Assembly (NCBI RefSeq): GCF_049994905.1
Contig: NZ_CP188258.1
Location: 1,116,001 to 1,180,000, forward strand
Source: Diaminobutyricibacter sp049994905
GTDB lineage: Bacteria > Actinomycetota > Actinomycetes > Actinomycetales > Microbacteriaceae
Direction of reading: 5' to 3'
Length of the DNA stretch: 64,000 nt
How positions within the stretch are numbered: the first letter of the stretch is position 1; every line of letters begins with the position of its first letter. The position numbers and the translations under genes are program-made. A model generated the notes under the pieces. The model was not told where the DNA came from. It was given only the letters and a program-made list of their open reading frames with translations, and ran no database searches. This document shows positions 1 to 9,034 of this stretch, piece after piece.

Positions 1-838
1 CGCCGTTCTCGAGCAGGTCGACGAGTGCGAACGCGTTCTGCAGGTCGCCGTGCCCGAACACGAGGTCCTGGTCGTACTTGATGCCGCGCTGGCCGTTGAG
101 GTCGATGTGGAACAGCTTGCCCTGGTACAGCGCTTGCGCGATGCCTGCTGCGAAGTTCAGGCCGGCCATCTGTTCGTGGCCGACCTCGGGGTTCACGCCG
201 ACGAGCTCCGGACGTTCGAGGGTTTCGATGAACGCCATCGCGTGGCCGACGGTCGGCAGCAGGATGTCGCCGCGCGGCTCGTTCGGCTTCGGCTCGATCG
301 CGAAGCGGATGTCGTAGCCCTTGTCGGTGACGTAGTCGCCGAGCAGGTTGACGGCCTCGCGGTAGCGCTCGAGGGCGGCACGGATGTCTTTGGCCGCGTC
401 GTACTCGGCGCCTTCGCGTCCGCCCCACATCACGAACGTCTTCGCGCCGAGTTCGGCGGCGAGGTCGAGGTTGCGGAGCACCTTGCGCAGGGCGAAGCGA
501 CGCACCTCACGGTCATTGGAGGTGAAGCCGCCGTCTTTGAAGACGGGCGCGCTGAACAGGTTGGTGGTGATCATCGGGATGATCAGGCCGGTGTCGCTGA
601 GGGCCTGCTTCAGGCGGTCGATCTGCTTCTGGCGCTCTGCATCGGTCGAGCCGAAGGCGAAGAGGTCGTCGTCGTGGAACGTGAGGCCGTATGCGCCGAG
701 CTCGTTGAGCCGGGTCACTGCCTCGACGACGTCGAGCTGGGGACGGGTGGGGCCGCCGAACGGATCGGTGCCGTTGTAGCCGATGGTCCACAGACCGAAG
801 GAGAATTTGTCGTCGCGGGTGGGAGTCGTCGTGCTCAT
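1..838 (-). CDS. xylA: Xylose isomerase, C-terminal end cut by window edge
   Basis: Converts D-xylose to D-xylulose in the cytoplasm, the first step of xylose catabolism. The frame is open from the ATG at 838 to base 1 (279 codons; the family is about 390 residues, so roughly 110 residues lie outside). Family marks are visible: WTIGYNGTDPFG near residue 17, the active-site LTFHDDD with His55 and Asp58, FAIEPKPNEPRGD (metal Glu and catalytic Lys, about residues 181-185), NPEVGHEQ (about 217-222) and HIDLNGQRGIKYDQD (metal Asps). The start is supported by GAAGGAAGC 8-9 bases upstream. It lies downstream of, and on the same strand as, the LacI gene. The actinobacterial (Streptomyces/Arthrobacter) form of the enzyme is indicated. 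The missing last metal Asp should be beyond the edge. Confidence 0.96.
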   Translation of the reverse strand, partial: MSTTTPTRDDKFSFGLWTIGYNGTDPFGGPTRPQLDVVEAVTRLNELGAYGLTFHDDDLFAFGSTDAERQKQIDRLKQALSDTGLIIPMITTNLFSAPVFKDGGFTSNDREVRRFALRKVLRNLDLAAELGAKTFVMWGGREGAEYDAAKDIRAALERYREAVNLLGDYVTDKGYDIRFAIEPKPNEPRGDILLPTVGHAMAFIETLERPELVGVNPEVGHEQMAGLNFAAGIAQALYQGKLFHIDLNGQRGIKYDQDLVFGHGDLQNAFALVDLLENG

Positions 839-921
839 AAGTCTGCTTCCTTCAGCATCATTGGTGATTTGTTGCGAGTACAAACATATAGCCAGGAGCT
901 CTTAAAGGCAACTCGCCCTCA
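839..921 (-). promoter_or_regulatory. xylA promoter with XylR-like inverted repeat
   Basis: Reading the minus strand, a -10 like TATATG lies at 890-885 and a weak -35 TTGCCT at 911-906 (15-bp spacer). Just downstream of the -10 is TTTGT-N7-ACAAA (868-884), which resembles half-sites of XylR (ROK family) operators such as the Bacillus xyl operator. The ROK regulator at 11935 is the candidate ligand. Promoter boxes are by eye only. Confidence 0.45.
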
Positions 922-1920
922 TTATCGCGGAGGTGCGGTCGTCGCGCGCACGATCAGCCGGGTCGGCAGGCGGATGTGGGTGGGCGATGGGGAGTCGCCT
1001 CTCATGAAGGCCACCAGAAGGTCGGCGGCGGCCGCACCGAGGGCCTGCATGGGCTGCGCCACCGTCGTCAGCTGTGGTGTGTGCATGGACGCTTCCGGCA
1101 CATCGTCGAATCCGACGACCGACAGGTCTTCCGGAACCTTCAGCCCGAGGTCGGTGGCTGCTTTGATGACGGCGATGGCTGAGAGGTCGTTCGCGGCGAA
1201 CACCGCAGTCGGCCGGTCGGCACGCGACAGCAGGCGCGTCGCCGCTTCGCGACCGGTGTCCTGCTGGTATCGCCCGACGCCGACGAGCGACGCCTCGAAG
1301 GGGATTCCCGCTTCGGCGAGAGCGCGGCGGTAGCCGGCGTCACGGAGGATGGACGACCGGAGGTCGGGGCGCCCGGCGACGAAGCCGATGCGGCGGTGTC
1401 CGAGTTCGATCAGGTAACTCGTCGCCTGGCGGGCTCCGGTGAAGCTGTCGGACTCGACAGTCGGCAGGTCGGCGTGGCCGGTGTGCGGGTCGATCGCCAC
1501 GATCGGAACGTCGGCGGTCACGTTCACCACGGTCGGGGTGACCATGATCGCCCCGTCGATGAGGGTACCGCTCAGCCGGCTGAGCGAGCGGCGTTCCCAG
1601 CCCTCGCTCGAGAGCTGCCGTGAACCGCTGTAGGCGAGCAGGTCGTAGCGAGAGTCGTGCAACGCCGTGCCGACGCCCTTCAGGATCTCGGCGCTGAACG
1701 GTTCGAAGTCTGCGACGAGTACGCCGATGACACCCGTTCGGCGGGATCGCATGCTGCTGGCGACCAGGCTCGATTCATAGCCGAGCTTCTCGACCGCCTC
1801 GAGCACGCGTTCGACGGTTTCGACGGCAATTCCGTAGCGTCCGTTCACCGCTTTCGACACGGTGGATACGGATACGCCGGCTGCGGCAGCCACGTCATGA
1901 ATGGTCGGTCGTCGTCCCAT
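922..1920 (-). CDS. LacI-family repressor (BxlR-like)
   Basis: DNA-binding repressor of 332 residues, the usual LacI length. The N-terminal helix-turn-helix (residues 4-25: TIHDVAAAAGVSVSTVSKAV) and hinge region are followed by a periplasmic-binding-protein-like sugar-sensing domain (VIGVLVADF from about residue 64, to VVGFDDVPEAS near 282). It is divergent to the sugar ABC operon and sits upstream of xylA, the place held by bxlR in Streptomyces xylobiose loci. A perfect palindrome lies in the shared divergent promoter, which suggests control of the transporter and of its own gene. Its effector (xylose, xylobiose or another sugar) cannot be read from sequence. Confidence 0.93.
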   Translation of the reverse strand: MGRRPTIHDVAAAAGVSVSTVSKAVNGRYGIAVETVERVLEAVEKLGYESSLVASSMRSRRTGVIGVLVADFEPFSAEILKGVGTALHDSRYDLLAYSGSRQLSSEGWERRSLSRLSGTLIDGAIMVTPTVVNVTADVPIVAIDPHTGHADLPTVESDSFTGARQATSYLIELGHRRIGFVAGRPDLRSSILRDAGYRRALAEAGIPFEASLVGVGRYQQDTGREAATRLLSRADRPTAVFAANDLSAIAVIKAATDLGLKVPEDLSVVGFDDVPEASMHTPQLTTVAQPMQALGAAAADLLVAFMRGDSPSPTHIRLPTRLIVRATTAPPR

Positions 1921-1928
1921 GAACCCTG

Positions 1929-1990
1929 AATATAGCGCAATGGAAATTGTTTTCGAAAACGTTTGACACTCTCAGGCGGGTTTGTAACAC
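1929..1990. promoter_or_regulatory. Divergent promoters with LacI operator
   Basis: A perfect 12-bp palindrome GTTTTCGAAAAC (1949-1960) overlaps a second one, AAACGTTT (1957-1964). Directly next to it is a rightward -35 TTGACA (1963-1968) with a -10-like TAACAC at 1985-1990 (16-bp spacer). A leftward -10 TATATT (1934-1929) lies 8 bases before the lacI start. A repressor bound here would block both promoters. The rightward transcript has a leader of about 150 bases with a small hairpin (ACCTCG 2100-2105 with CGAGGT 2112-2117) before the transporter start. Confidence 0.7.
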
Positions 1991-2150
1991 TGATGGACCA
2001 TCCGGGCCTGAGTCCGGGGACCCCTATGGGATCGCGGTCGGCCGCAGTGCTACGAGGCAGTCGCACGAGCCGGCGCAACGCGCTCCCAGTTCACCAGGTA
2101 CCTCGAACATCCGAGGTCCTGCTCAACGAAGAGAACAGGTTGGAAATCAC

Positions 2151-3437
2151 ATGAAAGCCAAGAAGCTCCTTGCGGGGGCGGCTGTTCTGGTTGCCGGCAT
2201 GATGGCACTGAGTGCCTGTAGCGCTCCCAGCAGCAACTCCAGCAACGGCAAGGTCACCATGACCCTGTGGCAGAACTCGACTACTGGCCCCGGCCAGCAG
2301 TTCTGGAAGGATGCGGCAGCATCGTTCCACACGAAGAACCCCAACGTCACCATCAAGGTCCAGACCGTCCAGAACGAGGCCCTCGACGGCAAGCTCCAGA
2401 CGGCACTGAACTCCGGCGACGCGCCCGACATCTTCCTGCAGCGTGGTGGCGGCAAGATGGCGGCGATGGTGCAGGCCGGACAGCTGATGGACCTCACCGG
2501 CAAGATCTCCTCCGCCACCAAGGCGAACATCTCCGACGGTTCGTTCAAGTCGGAGACCTACCAGGGCAAGGTCTGGGCGATGCCCCTCTCGGTGCTCCCC
2601 GGCGGTCTGTTCTACAGCAAGGACGTGTTCAGCAAGGCCGGCATCACCCAGGCGCCGGCGACGATCGACGACCTGTCGGCCGACGTCACGAAGCTGAAGG
2701 CCACCGGAGTCGCTCCGATCGCGCTCGGCGCCAAAGACGCCTGGCCCGCCGCTCACTGGTTCTACTGGTTCTCGCTGCGCGAGTGCTCGGGTGACACCAT
2801 GCAGAAGACCGCGGATTCGAAGGACTTCTCCGACCCGTGCTGGCTGAAGGCCGCTACCGACCTGCAGAAGTTCGCCGGCGAGAAGCCGTTCAACAACGGA
2901 TTCCTCACCACCTCCGCTCAGCAGGGCGCGGGTAGCTCGGCCGGTCTCGTGGCGAACCACAAGGCCGCGATGGAGCTCATGGGCGCCTGGGACCCGGGAG
3001 TGATCGCATCGCTCACGCCCGACCAGAAGCCGCTTCCGGACCTCGGTTTCTACCCGTTCCCCGAACTCTCCGGCGGCAACGGCGAGCCCGGCTCGATCAT
3101 GGGTGGTGTCGACGGGTACTCCTGCTCGGCCAAGGCCCCGAAGGAATGCGCCGACTTCCTGAACTACATCGCGAGCACGGAGCAGCAGACCGCCTACTAC
3201 AAGGCGTACAACTCCCCGCCGGTCAACACTGAGGCGCAGAAGGCCGTCACCGAGCCATACCTGAAGGATGTCCTGGCCGCCTACAACAAGGCGCCGTTCG
3301 TCTCGCAGTGGCTCGACACGATCCTCGGCCAGAACATCGGAAACGCGCTCAACGTCGCTGTCGTCGACATGCTGGCGGGCAAGAGTGACCCCAAGGGGCT
3401 CATCCAGGCCGCCAACGACGCAGCCAAGAAGGGCTAA
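2151..3437 (+). CDS. Sugar ABC transporter substrate-binding lipoprotein (BxlE-like)
   Basis: Extracytoplasmic binding protein of family 1, 428 residues, that would capture an oligosaccharide and deliver it to the two permeases downstream. A lipoprotein signal peptide is visible: MKAKK, a hydrophobic stretch, then lipobox LSAC with the lipidated Cys at residue 23. The mature part starts with VTMTLWQNSTTGPGQQFW and carries the SGDAPDIFLQ segment typical of the family. The ATG at 2151 is chosen because it gives a complete signal peptide; the same frame is open further upstream but reads through the promoter. The context (LacI, xylA, GH3) suggests xylobiose or xylo-oligosaccharides. No ATPase gene is present, so a shared MsiK-type ATPase elsewhere is likely, as in Streptomyces. 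Confidence 0.93.
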   Translation: MKAKKLLAGAAVLVAGMMALSACSAPSSNSSNGKVTMTLWQNSTTGPGQQFWKDAAASFHTKNPNVTIKVQTVQNEALDGKLQTALNSGDAPDIFLQRGGGKMAAMVQAGQLMDLTGKISSATKANISDGSFKSETYQGKVWAMPLSVLPGGLFYSKDVFSKAGITQAPATIDDLSADVTKLKATGVAPIALGAKDAWPAAHWFYWFSLRECSGDTMQKTADSKDFSDPCWLKAATDLQKFAGEKPFNNGFLTTSAQQGAGSSAGLVANHKAAMELMGAWDPGVIASLTPDQKPLPDLGFYPFPELSGGNGEPGSIMGGVDGYSCSAKAPKECADFLNYIASTEQQTAYYKAYNSPPVNTEAQKAVTEPYLKDVLAAYNKAPFVSQWLDTILGQNIGNALNVAVVDMLAGKSDPKGLIQAANDAAKKG

Positions 3438-3449
3438 GAGGAACATCGA

Positions 3450-4475
3450 GTGAGCAACACCCGCGAGAAAACCTCGACCGAAAAAGGGTCGAAGGCCGAT
3501 CTCGCGCAGCGAGGCGGGGGCGGCGCGAACGCGTCGCTCCCGCCGAAGCCGCGGCGTCGCCGCCGCGGCTTCGGCTGGGCGGGGCGTATGGAGATCGCCA
3601 TCCTGGCAGGGCCGGCGGTCCTCGTCTTCATCGGCTTCGTGATCTTCCCGGTCGTCATGGCCGCCTACTACGGATTCTTCCGGTGGAACGGCTACGGCCC
3701 GCCGACCGACTTCGTCGGTCTGCAGAACTACGTCGTCATCGTCACGGACAAGGCGTTCCAGGAGGCGCTGGGCCACAACCTCTTCATCCTGGTCATGTCC
3801 CTGGTCCTCCAGGGGCCGGCCGCGATCCTCCTTGCGCTGCTGCTCAACCGCAAGATGCGCGGACAGTCGCTCATCCGCGTGCTGATCTTCGTGCCCTATG
3901 TCATCTCCGAGGTCGTGGTCGGAACCGGCCTGAGCCTGATGCTCTCGACCAACGGAGCCCTGAACGGCTTCCTGGAGGCGATCGGCCTCGGTTCGTGGGC
4001 TCACGACTGGCTCGCCGATCCGAGTCTCGCCATCTGGACGCTGATGGGCATCCTCACCTGGAAGTACATCGGCTTCGCAGTGATCCTGTTCCTCGCAGGC
4101 CTGCAGGGTGTGCCAGAGGAGCTCTACGAGGCTGCAGCTCTCGACGGCGCGTCGTACTGGCAGATCCAGTGGAGGATCACCCTCCCGCTGCTGGCCCCCA
4201 CCCTCCGCATCTGGGCGTTCCTCTCGGTCATCGGTGCACTGCAGCTGTTCGACCTCGTCTACATCATCTGGGGTCAGTACGTCGCGTCGACGGCCGGGAC
4301 CTCGACCATGGCGACCTACATGGTCTCGAACGGCCGCGACGCAGGCAACTTCGGGTACGGCAACGCCGTCGCCGTGGTGATCTTCCTCATCTCCCTCATC
4401 ATCGCGCTGTTCTACCAGCGCTTCGTCCTCCGCCGCGACACCCAGGGCGCACTGACCGAAAGGAAGGCGAAATGA
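3450..4475 (+). CDS. Sugar ABC transporter permease 1 (BxlF-like)
   Basis: Inner-membrane permease of the MalF/UgpA type, 341 residues, starting with GTG 12 bases after the binding-protein stop and preceded by GAGG. It has a basic, proline/arginine-rich N-terminal tail (about 40 residues), then six predicted membrane helices. The EAA loop that docks the ATPase is visible as EELYEAAALDGASYWQIQWR (about residues 223-242). It overlaps the next permease by four bases (ATGA), so the two are translationally coupled. Confidence 0.94.
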   Translation: MSNTREKTSTEKGSKADLAQRGGGGANASLPPKPRRRRRGFGWAGRMEIAILAGPAVLVFIGFVIFPVVMAAYYGFFRWNGYGPPTDFVGLQNYVVIVTDKAFQEALGHNLFILVMSLVLQGPAAILLALLLNRKMRGQSLIRVLIFVPYVISEVVVGTGLSLMLSTNGALNGFLEAIGLGSWAHDWLADPSLAIWTLMGILTWKYIGFAVILFLAGLQGVPEELYEAAALDGASYWQIQWRITLPLLAPTLRIWAFLSVIGALQLFDLVYIIWGQYVASTAGTSTMATYMVSNGRDAGNFGYGNAVAVVIFLISLIIALFYQRFVLRRDTQGALTERKAK

Positions 4476-5338
4476 GCGCCATCGCCGCTGCCCGCACCGC
4501 ACGCCGGAAGGAGCGCAAGGCCCTGCCGTGGGGTTCCCCCGCCGTGTATTTCGTGGCGCTCGTCGTCATCGCACTGATGCTCGTACCGATCGTGTACATC
4601 ATCATCGGTGGCTTCCGCACGAACTCGCAGATCACGGTCGACCCGGCCGGGTTCCCGAACCCCTGGAACTTCCAGAACTACATCGACGTGCTCACCGGCG
4701 GAGTGTTCTGGGCCCAGGTGGGGAACTCACTGATCGCCGCCCTCGTGACGACCATCGGCGTCATTGCGCTCGGTCTTGCTGCCAGCTACGTGCTGGCACG
4801 GTACGAATTCAAGGGCCGCGGGGCGCTGTACGCGCTGTTCGCCGCCGGCCTCATGTTCCCGATCACGGTCGCGATCACGCCGTTGTACATCGTCGTGCGC
4901 AACCTGGGACTGACGAACTCGCTCGCGGGTGTCATCATCCCGCAGATCGCTTTCGCACTCCCGACGACGATCATCATCCTCGTGCCATTCCTGCGGGCCA
5001 TCCCGGACGAGCTCCAGGAGGCGGCCTTCATCGACGGCTGCAGCCGGCTGGGATTCTTCTGGCGGATGGTCCTGCGCCTCTCGCTGCCCGGCGTGATCAC
5101 CGTCGGAATCCTGGCCTTCATCGGCAGCTGGAACAGCTACCTCCTCCCTTTGTTCATCCTGAACGACCAGTCGACCTACACGCTGCCACTCGGCGTGCAG
5201 GCGTTCTCGTCGCAATACTCGACGAACACCGCCGCGGTGCTGGCGTTCACGTCGTTGTCGATGATCCCTGCGCTCGTATTCTTCAGCCTGTTCGAGCGCC
5301 GCATCGTCGGCGGGCTCACCGGTGCGGTCAAGGGCTGA
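4472..5338 (+). CDS. Sugar ABC transporter permease 2 (BxlG-like)
   Basis: Second membrane subunit, MalG/UgpE type, 288 residues. The start ATG at 4472 overlaps the TGA of permease 1 and follows AAGGAAGG. Six membrane helices are expected, and the EAA motif reads ELQEAAFIDGCSRLGFFWR. The frame stays open upstream of 4472 but there it runs opposite permease 1 codons and is not coding. It pairs with permease 1 to form the channel of the importer. Confidence 0.94.
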   Translation: MSAIAAARTARRKERKALPWGSPAVYFVALVVIALMLVPIVYIIIGGFRTNSQITVDPAGFPNPWNFQNYIDVLTGGVFWAQVGNSLIAALVTTIGVIALGLAASYVLARYEFKGRGALYALFAAGLMFPITVAITPLYIVVRNLGLTNSLAGVIIPQIAFALPTTIIILVPFLRAIPDELQEAAFIDGCSRLGFFWRMVLRLSLPGVITVGILAFIGSWNSYLLPLFILNDQSTYTLPLGVQAFSSQYSTNTAAVLAFTSLSMIPALVFFSLFERRIVGGLTGAVKG

Positions 5339-5380
5339 GCGGCCCCGACCGACCGCCCCAGAGAGAAGTGTGAAAATTTC

Positions 5381-7711
5381 ATGATCAGCCCCGAACTTCC
5401 GTTGGTCTCCGACCGCGTGCAGAGCCTGTTCGACACCATGACGCTCGAGGAGAAGCTGGCGCAGCTCGTCGGGTACTGGGTCGACAAGGGCGACGAGGTC
5501 GTAGCTCCCATGGCCGGCGAGATGGCCAACTCGACGAAGTACGAGGACGCCACCGAGCACGGCATCGGGCACCTCACCCGTGTGTACGGCACGCGACCGG
5601 TCGACCCGGTGGAGCGTGCGAACTGGCTCTGGTCCGAACAGCGGAGGCTCAAGCAGGAGACGCGCCTGGGCATCCCCGCCATCGTCCACGAGGAATGCCT
5701 GACCGGGCTCGCCGCGTGGCAGGCGGCCACCTTCCCGACGCCGCTCGCGTGGGGCGCATCGTTCGACCCCGAACTGGTCGAACGGATGGGACGCCTCATC
5801 GGTGCCTCGATGCGCGAGCTGGGCATCCACCAGGGTCTGGCTCCCGTGCTCGACGTCATCCGTGACCCGCGCTGGGGACGCGTCGACGAGTGCATCGCCG
5901 AGGACCCGTATGTGGTCGGGACCATCGGCAGCGCGTACGTGCGCGGGCTCCAGGAGTCCGGCGTGCATGCGACGCTGAAGCATTTCGTCGGCTACTCCGC
6001 CTCCCAGGCAGGACGCAACCACGCGCCGGTGCACGCCGGGATGCGCGAACTCCGCGATGTTCTGCTTCCTCCCTTCGAGATGGCACTGCGCGACGGTGGT
6101 GTGCGGTCGGTCATGAACTCCTACGCCGAGATCGACGGGGTGCCGGTCGCGGCGACCCCGGAGTACCTCACCGGGATCCTGCGCGACGAGTGGGGCTTCG
6201 ACGGCGTCGTCGTCTCGGACTACTTCGCCGTGGCCTTCCTGCACACCATGCACGAGGTGGCGGCGGACCTCGGCGAGGCAGCAGAGCTCGCGCTCGCAGC
6301 GGGCATCGATGTCGAGTTGCCGACCGGGGATGCGTTCCTCGAGCCGCTGGCCGCGCGCGTTCGCTCAGGGCGGCTGGATGAAGCGCTCATCGACCGATCG
6401 GTGCTTCGCGTCCTCGCGCAGAAGGAGGAGCTCGGCCTGTTCGACGAAACATTCGACGAGCCCCCTGCGTCGATCGACCTCGACACGCAGGCGCACCGCG
6501 ACACCGCGAGGCAGCTCGCCGAGGAGTCGCTGGTGCTGCTGACGAACGACGGCGTACTGCCGGTCGCGCCCCGCGCCGAACCGTTGCGCATCGCCGTCGT
6601 CGGCCCCAACGCCGAGTCGTCCGAAGCGCTCATGGGCTGCTACTCGTTCGTCAACCACGTGCTCGCCCACCACCCCGGTGTCGAGCTCGGGGTGAGCATC
6701 CCCTCGGTGCTGGAATCGCTGAAGGACGAGTTCCCCGGGGCCGCGATCACGCACGTCGCGGGCTGTGCGGTCGAAGGCGATGACGCATCCGGTATCCCCG
6801 ATGCCGTCTCGGCCGTGCAATCGGCCGACGTCGCCTTCGTGATCGTCGGCGACCGCGCAGGCCTGTTCGGGCGCGGCACCGTCGGCGAGGGCAACGACGT
6901 CGAGAGCCTGTCCCTGCCGGGAGTCCAGCGTGAGCTGGTCGAAGCCGTCACCGCCACAGGCAAGCCCGTCGTGATGGTCGTGCTCTCGGGCCGTCCGTAC
7001 GAACTCGGCTGGGCGGTCGGTGGTCCGACGGCTCCGGATGCGCTGCTGCAGGCCTTCTTCCCCGGCGAAGAGGGCGGCCGTGCGATCGCGGAGGTCCTGA
7101 GCGGCCGTGTGGCGCCATCCGGTCACCTTCCGGTCTCGCTGCCGCGCTCGGCCGGCGCCCAGCCCTTCTCCTACCTTCACCCGAAGCTCGGGGGCACCTC
7201 GGAGATCACGAGCGCCGACAGCACCCCGGTACTGCCGTTCGGCCACGGTCTCACGTACACGACGTTCGAGCGCTCCGAGCTGACGGTGGATGCTGAAGCG
7301 GCCACCGGCGCGACCTTCAGCGCACGCGTGCGGGTGCGCAACACCGGTGAGCGTGCAGGCACCGACCTGGTGCAGCTCTACGCGCACGATGTTTATGCAA
7401 GCGTGACCCGCCCGGTCGCACAGCTCGTCGGATACGCCCGCGTCGAACTCGCCCCCGGCGACGAGGCCCTCGTCGAATTCGATGTTCCGACGACGCGCCT
7501 CTCCTTCACGGACCGGCAGTTCGAGCGCATCGTCGAAGCCGGCGAGATCGACCTCTGGGTCGGTCCGTCCTGCGATGAGCGCGACACCTCGGCCTCGATC
7601 ACGCTGACCGGGGCTGACCATCATGTGACCCCTGCCGACGAGCGGCTCGTGGGCGTGCGGGTCGAAATTCTGGAGGCCGACGCCGTGGGTGCGGGAATTC
7701 CGGTCGACTAA
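5381..7711 (+). CDS. GH3 beta-glycosidase, probable beta-xylosidase (BxlA-like)
   Basis: Glycoside hydrolase family 3, 776 residues, no signal peptide, so it would cleave imported oligosaccharides in the cytoplasm. Visible parts: N-terminal (beta/alpha)8 domain with LAPVLDVIRDPRWGRVDE, KHFVGY and the nucleophile motif VVSDYF (Asp280); a second alpha/beta domain from about residue 390; and a C-terminal fibronectin-III-like domain (VRVRNTGERAGTDLVQLY, from about residue 650). Length and position at the end of the transporter genes match BxlA of Streptomyces bxlEFGA. Beta-xylosidase is inferred from xylA and the esterase nearby; beta-glucosidase activity is not excluded by sequence. Confidence 0.93.
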   Translation: MISPELPLVSDRVQSLFDTMTLEEKLAQLVGYWVDKGDEVVAPMAGEMANSTKYEDATEHGIGHLTRVYGTRPVDPVERANWLWSEQRRLKQETRLGIPAIVHEECLTGLAAWQAATFPTPLAWGASFDPELVERMGRLIGASMRELGIHQGLAPVLDVIRDPRWGRVDECIAEDPYVVGTIGSAYVRGLQESGVHATLKHFVGYSASQAGRNHAPVHAGMRELRDVLLPPFEMALRDGGVRSVMNSYAEIDGVPVAATPEYLTGILRDEWGFDGVVVSDYFAVAFLHTMHEVAADLGEAAELALAAGIDVELPTGDAFLEPLAARVRSGRLDEALIDRSVLRVLAQKEELGLFDETFDEPPASIDLDTQAHRDTARQLAEESLVLLTNDGVLPVAPRAEPLRIAVVGPNAESSEALMGCYSFVNHVLAHHPGVELGVSIPSVLESLKDEFPGAAITHVAGCAVEGDDASGIPDAVSAVQSADVAFVIVGDRAGLFGRGTVGEGNDVESLSLPGVQRELVEAVTATGKPVVMVVLSGRPYELGWAVGGPTAPDALLQAFFPGEEGGRAIAEVLSGRVAPSGHLPVSLPRSAGAQPFSYLHPKLGGTSEITSADSTPVLPFGHGLTYTTFERSELTVDAEAATGATFSARVRVRNTGERAGTDLVQLYAHDVYASVTRPVAQLVGYARVELAPGDEALVEFDVPTTRLSFTDRQFERIVEAGEIDLWVGPSCDERDTSASITLTGADHHVTPADERLVGVRVEILEADAVGAGIPVD

Positions 7712-7717
7712 CCCCTA

Positions 7718-7774
7718 ACGTCGACCGTGCGGGAACGGCGGGTCCTCAGAGACCCGGCCGCGCACGGTCGACGT
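7718..7774. terminator. Large hairpin after GH3 gene
   Basis: ACGTCGACCGTGCGG pairs almost perfectly with CCGCGCACGGTCGACGT, and the inner part CGGGTC/GACCCGG extends the stem. No T-run follows, so it may weaken rather than end transcription into the oxidoreductase genes, or protect the 3' end of the transporter-GH3 message. Confidence 0.5.
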
Positions 7775-7849
7775 CCGGACGTCCGGATGCGCGGGTCGCG
7801 ACGAGCGACGACCACACGACCCACAACTTCACGCGAGGGAGCGAAAACG

Positions 7850-9034
7850 ATGACCGAGACGAAGCCGACACTGCGCGTAGCGATGGTCGGATACGGATTC
7901 ATGGGTGCGGCGCACTCGCAGGGCTGGCGCGTCGCTCCACGCTTCTTCGACCTCGCGACCGAGCCCGAAATGACCGTGATCGTCGGACGGGACGCCGGGC
8001 GCGTGGAGGCCGCGCGCGAGAAGTTCGGCTGGCTGCGCGCAGAAACCGACTGGCGCCGGGTGATCGACGATCCTGCGATCGACATCGTCGACATCTGCTC
8101 GCCGGGCGACTCGCACGCCGAGATCGCCATCGCGGCGCTTGACGCAGGCAAGCACGTGCTGTGCGAGAAACCGCTCGCAAACACGGTCGACGAAGCCGAG
8201 CGGATGGTCGAGGCGGCCGAGCGCGCAGCCGCCCGCGGCATCCGCTCGATGGTCGGGTTCAGCTACCGCCGGGTTCCGGCCATCGGATTCGCGAGACAGC
8301 TCATCGCGGACGGACGCCTCGGCGACATCCGCCAGACCCGTGCCGAATACCTGCAGGACTGGCTGGTCGACGAGAACGGCCCGATGACCTGGCGCCTGGA
8401 CAAGACGCTGGCGGGTTCGGGTTCGCTCGGCGACATCGGCGCCCACGCGATCGACATGATCCAGTACCTGACGGGGACGACCGTCGACTCCGTCAGTGGA
8501 ACGCTCGCGACGTTCGTGACCGAGCGCCCCCTGCTCGGTGAGGGGCGCGGGCTCAGCGGCACCGCATCCGGCGAGCGTGGACAGGTCACCGTGGACGACG
8601 CGGCCTGGTTCACCGGCAAGCTCTCGGGGGGTGCGATCGGTTCGTTCGAGGCGACCCGGTACGCGACCGGACGCAAGAACGCCTTCCGCATCGAGATCAG
8701 CGGCAACCGCGGCGCGATCGCATTCGACCTGGAGTCAATGAACGAGCTGCAGTTCTACGACGCGACAGCGCCGGCGGGGGAGCAGGGCTTCACGCGCATC
8801 CTGGTCACAGAGCCCGAGCATCCGTACATGGCGAACTGGTGGCCGACCGGTCATCTCATCGGCTACGAGCACGCGTTCTCGCACGAAGTGCGCGACTTCG
8901 TGGACGACATCGCAGCCGGCCGTGACCCCGAGCCGTCGTTCGCGGACGGCCTGCAGGTGCAGCGGGTGCTGGCCGCAGTCGAGGAGAGCGCGGGCAACGG
9001 CAGCGCGTGGACGACGACAGGAGGACGGCGATGA
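7850..9034 (+). CDS. Gfo/Idh/MocA-family NAD(P)-dependent oxidoreductase 1
   Basis: Cytoplasmic sugar or polyol dehydrogenase, 394 residues. Rossmann fold at the start (VAMVGYGFMGAAHSQGW), EKPLANTVDEAERM with the conserved catalytic-site Lys (about residue 106), and the C-terminal beta-sheet domain (GDIGAHAIDMIQYLTG). The ATG at 7850 follows GAGGGAGC; the open frame further upstream runs through the hairpin and is not used. It overlaps the ThuA gene by four bases. The trio with ThuA and a second oxidoreductase is typical of gene sets that oxidise or reduce sugars, but the substrate cannot be assigned. Confidence 0.92.
   Translation: MTETKPTLRVAMVGYGFMGAAHSQGWRVAPRFFDLATEPEMTVIVGRDAGRVEAAREKFGWLRAETDWRRVIDDPAIDIVDICSPGDSHAEIAIAALDAGKHVLCEKPLANTVDEAERMVEAAERAAARGIRSMVGFSYRRVPAIGFARQLIADGRLGDIRQTRAEYLQDWLVDENGPMTWRLDKTLAGSGSLGDIGAHAIDMIQYLTGTTVDSVSGTLATFVTERPLLGEGRGLSGTASGERGQVTVDDAAWFTGKLSGGAIGSFEATRYATGRKNAFRIEISGNRGAIAFDLESMNELQFYDATAPAGEQGFTRILVTEPEHPYMANWWPTGHLIGYEHAFSHEVRDFVDDIAAGRDPEPSFADGLQVQRVLAAVEESAGNGSAWTTTGGRR

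Noticed and set aside
50..1333. 427-codon open frame on the plus strand
   Set aside because: Antisense of xylA and the first LacI gene.
2091..4502. 803-codon open frame on the minus strand
   Set aside because: Mirror of the binding-protein and permease genes; arginine/glutamate-rich with no family features. The plus-strand genes are certain.
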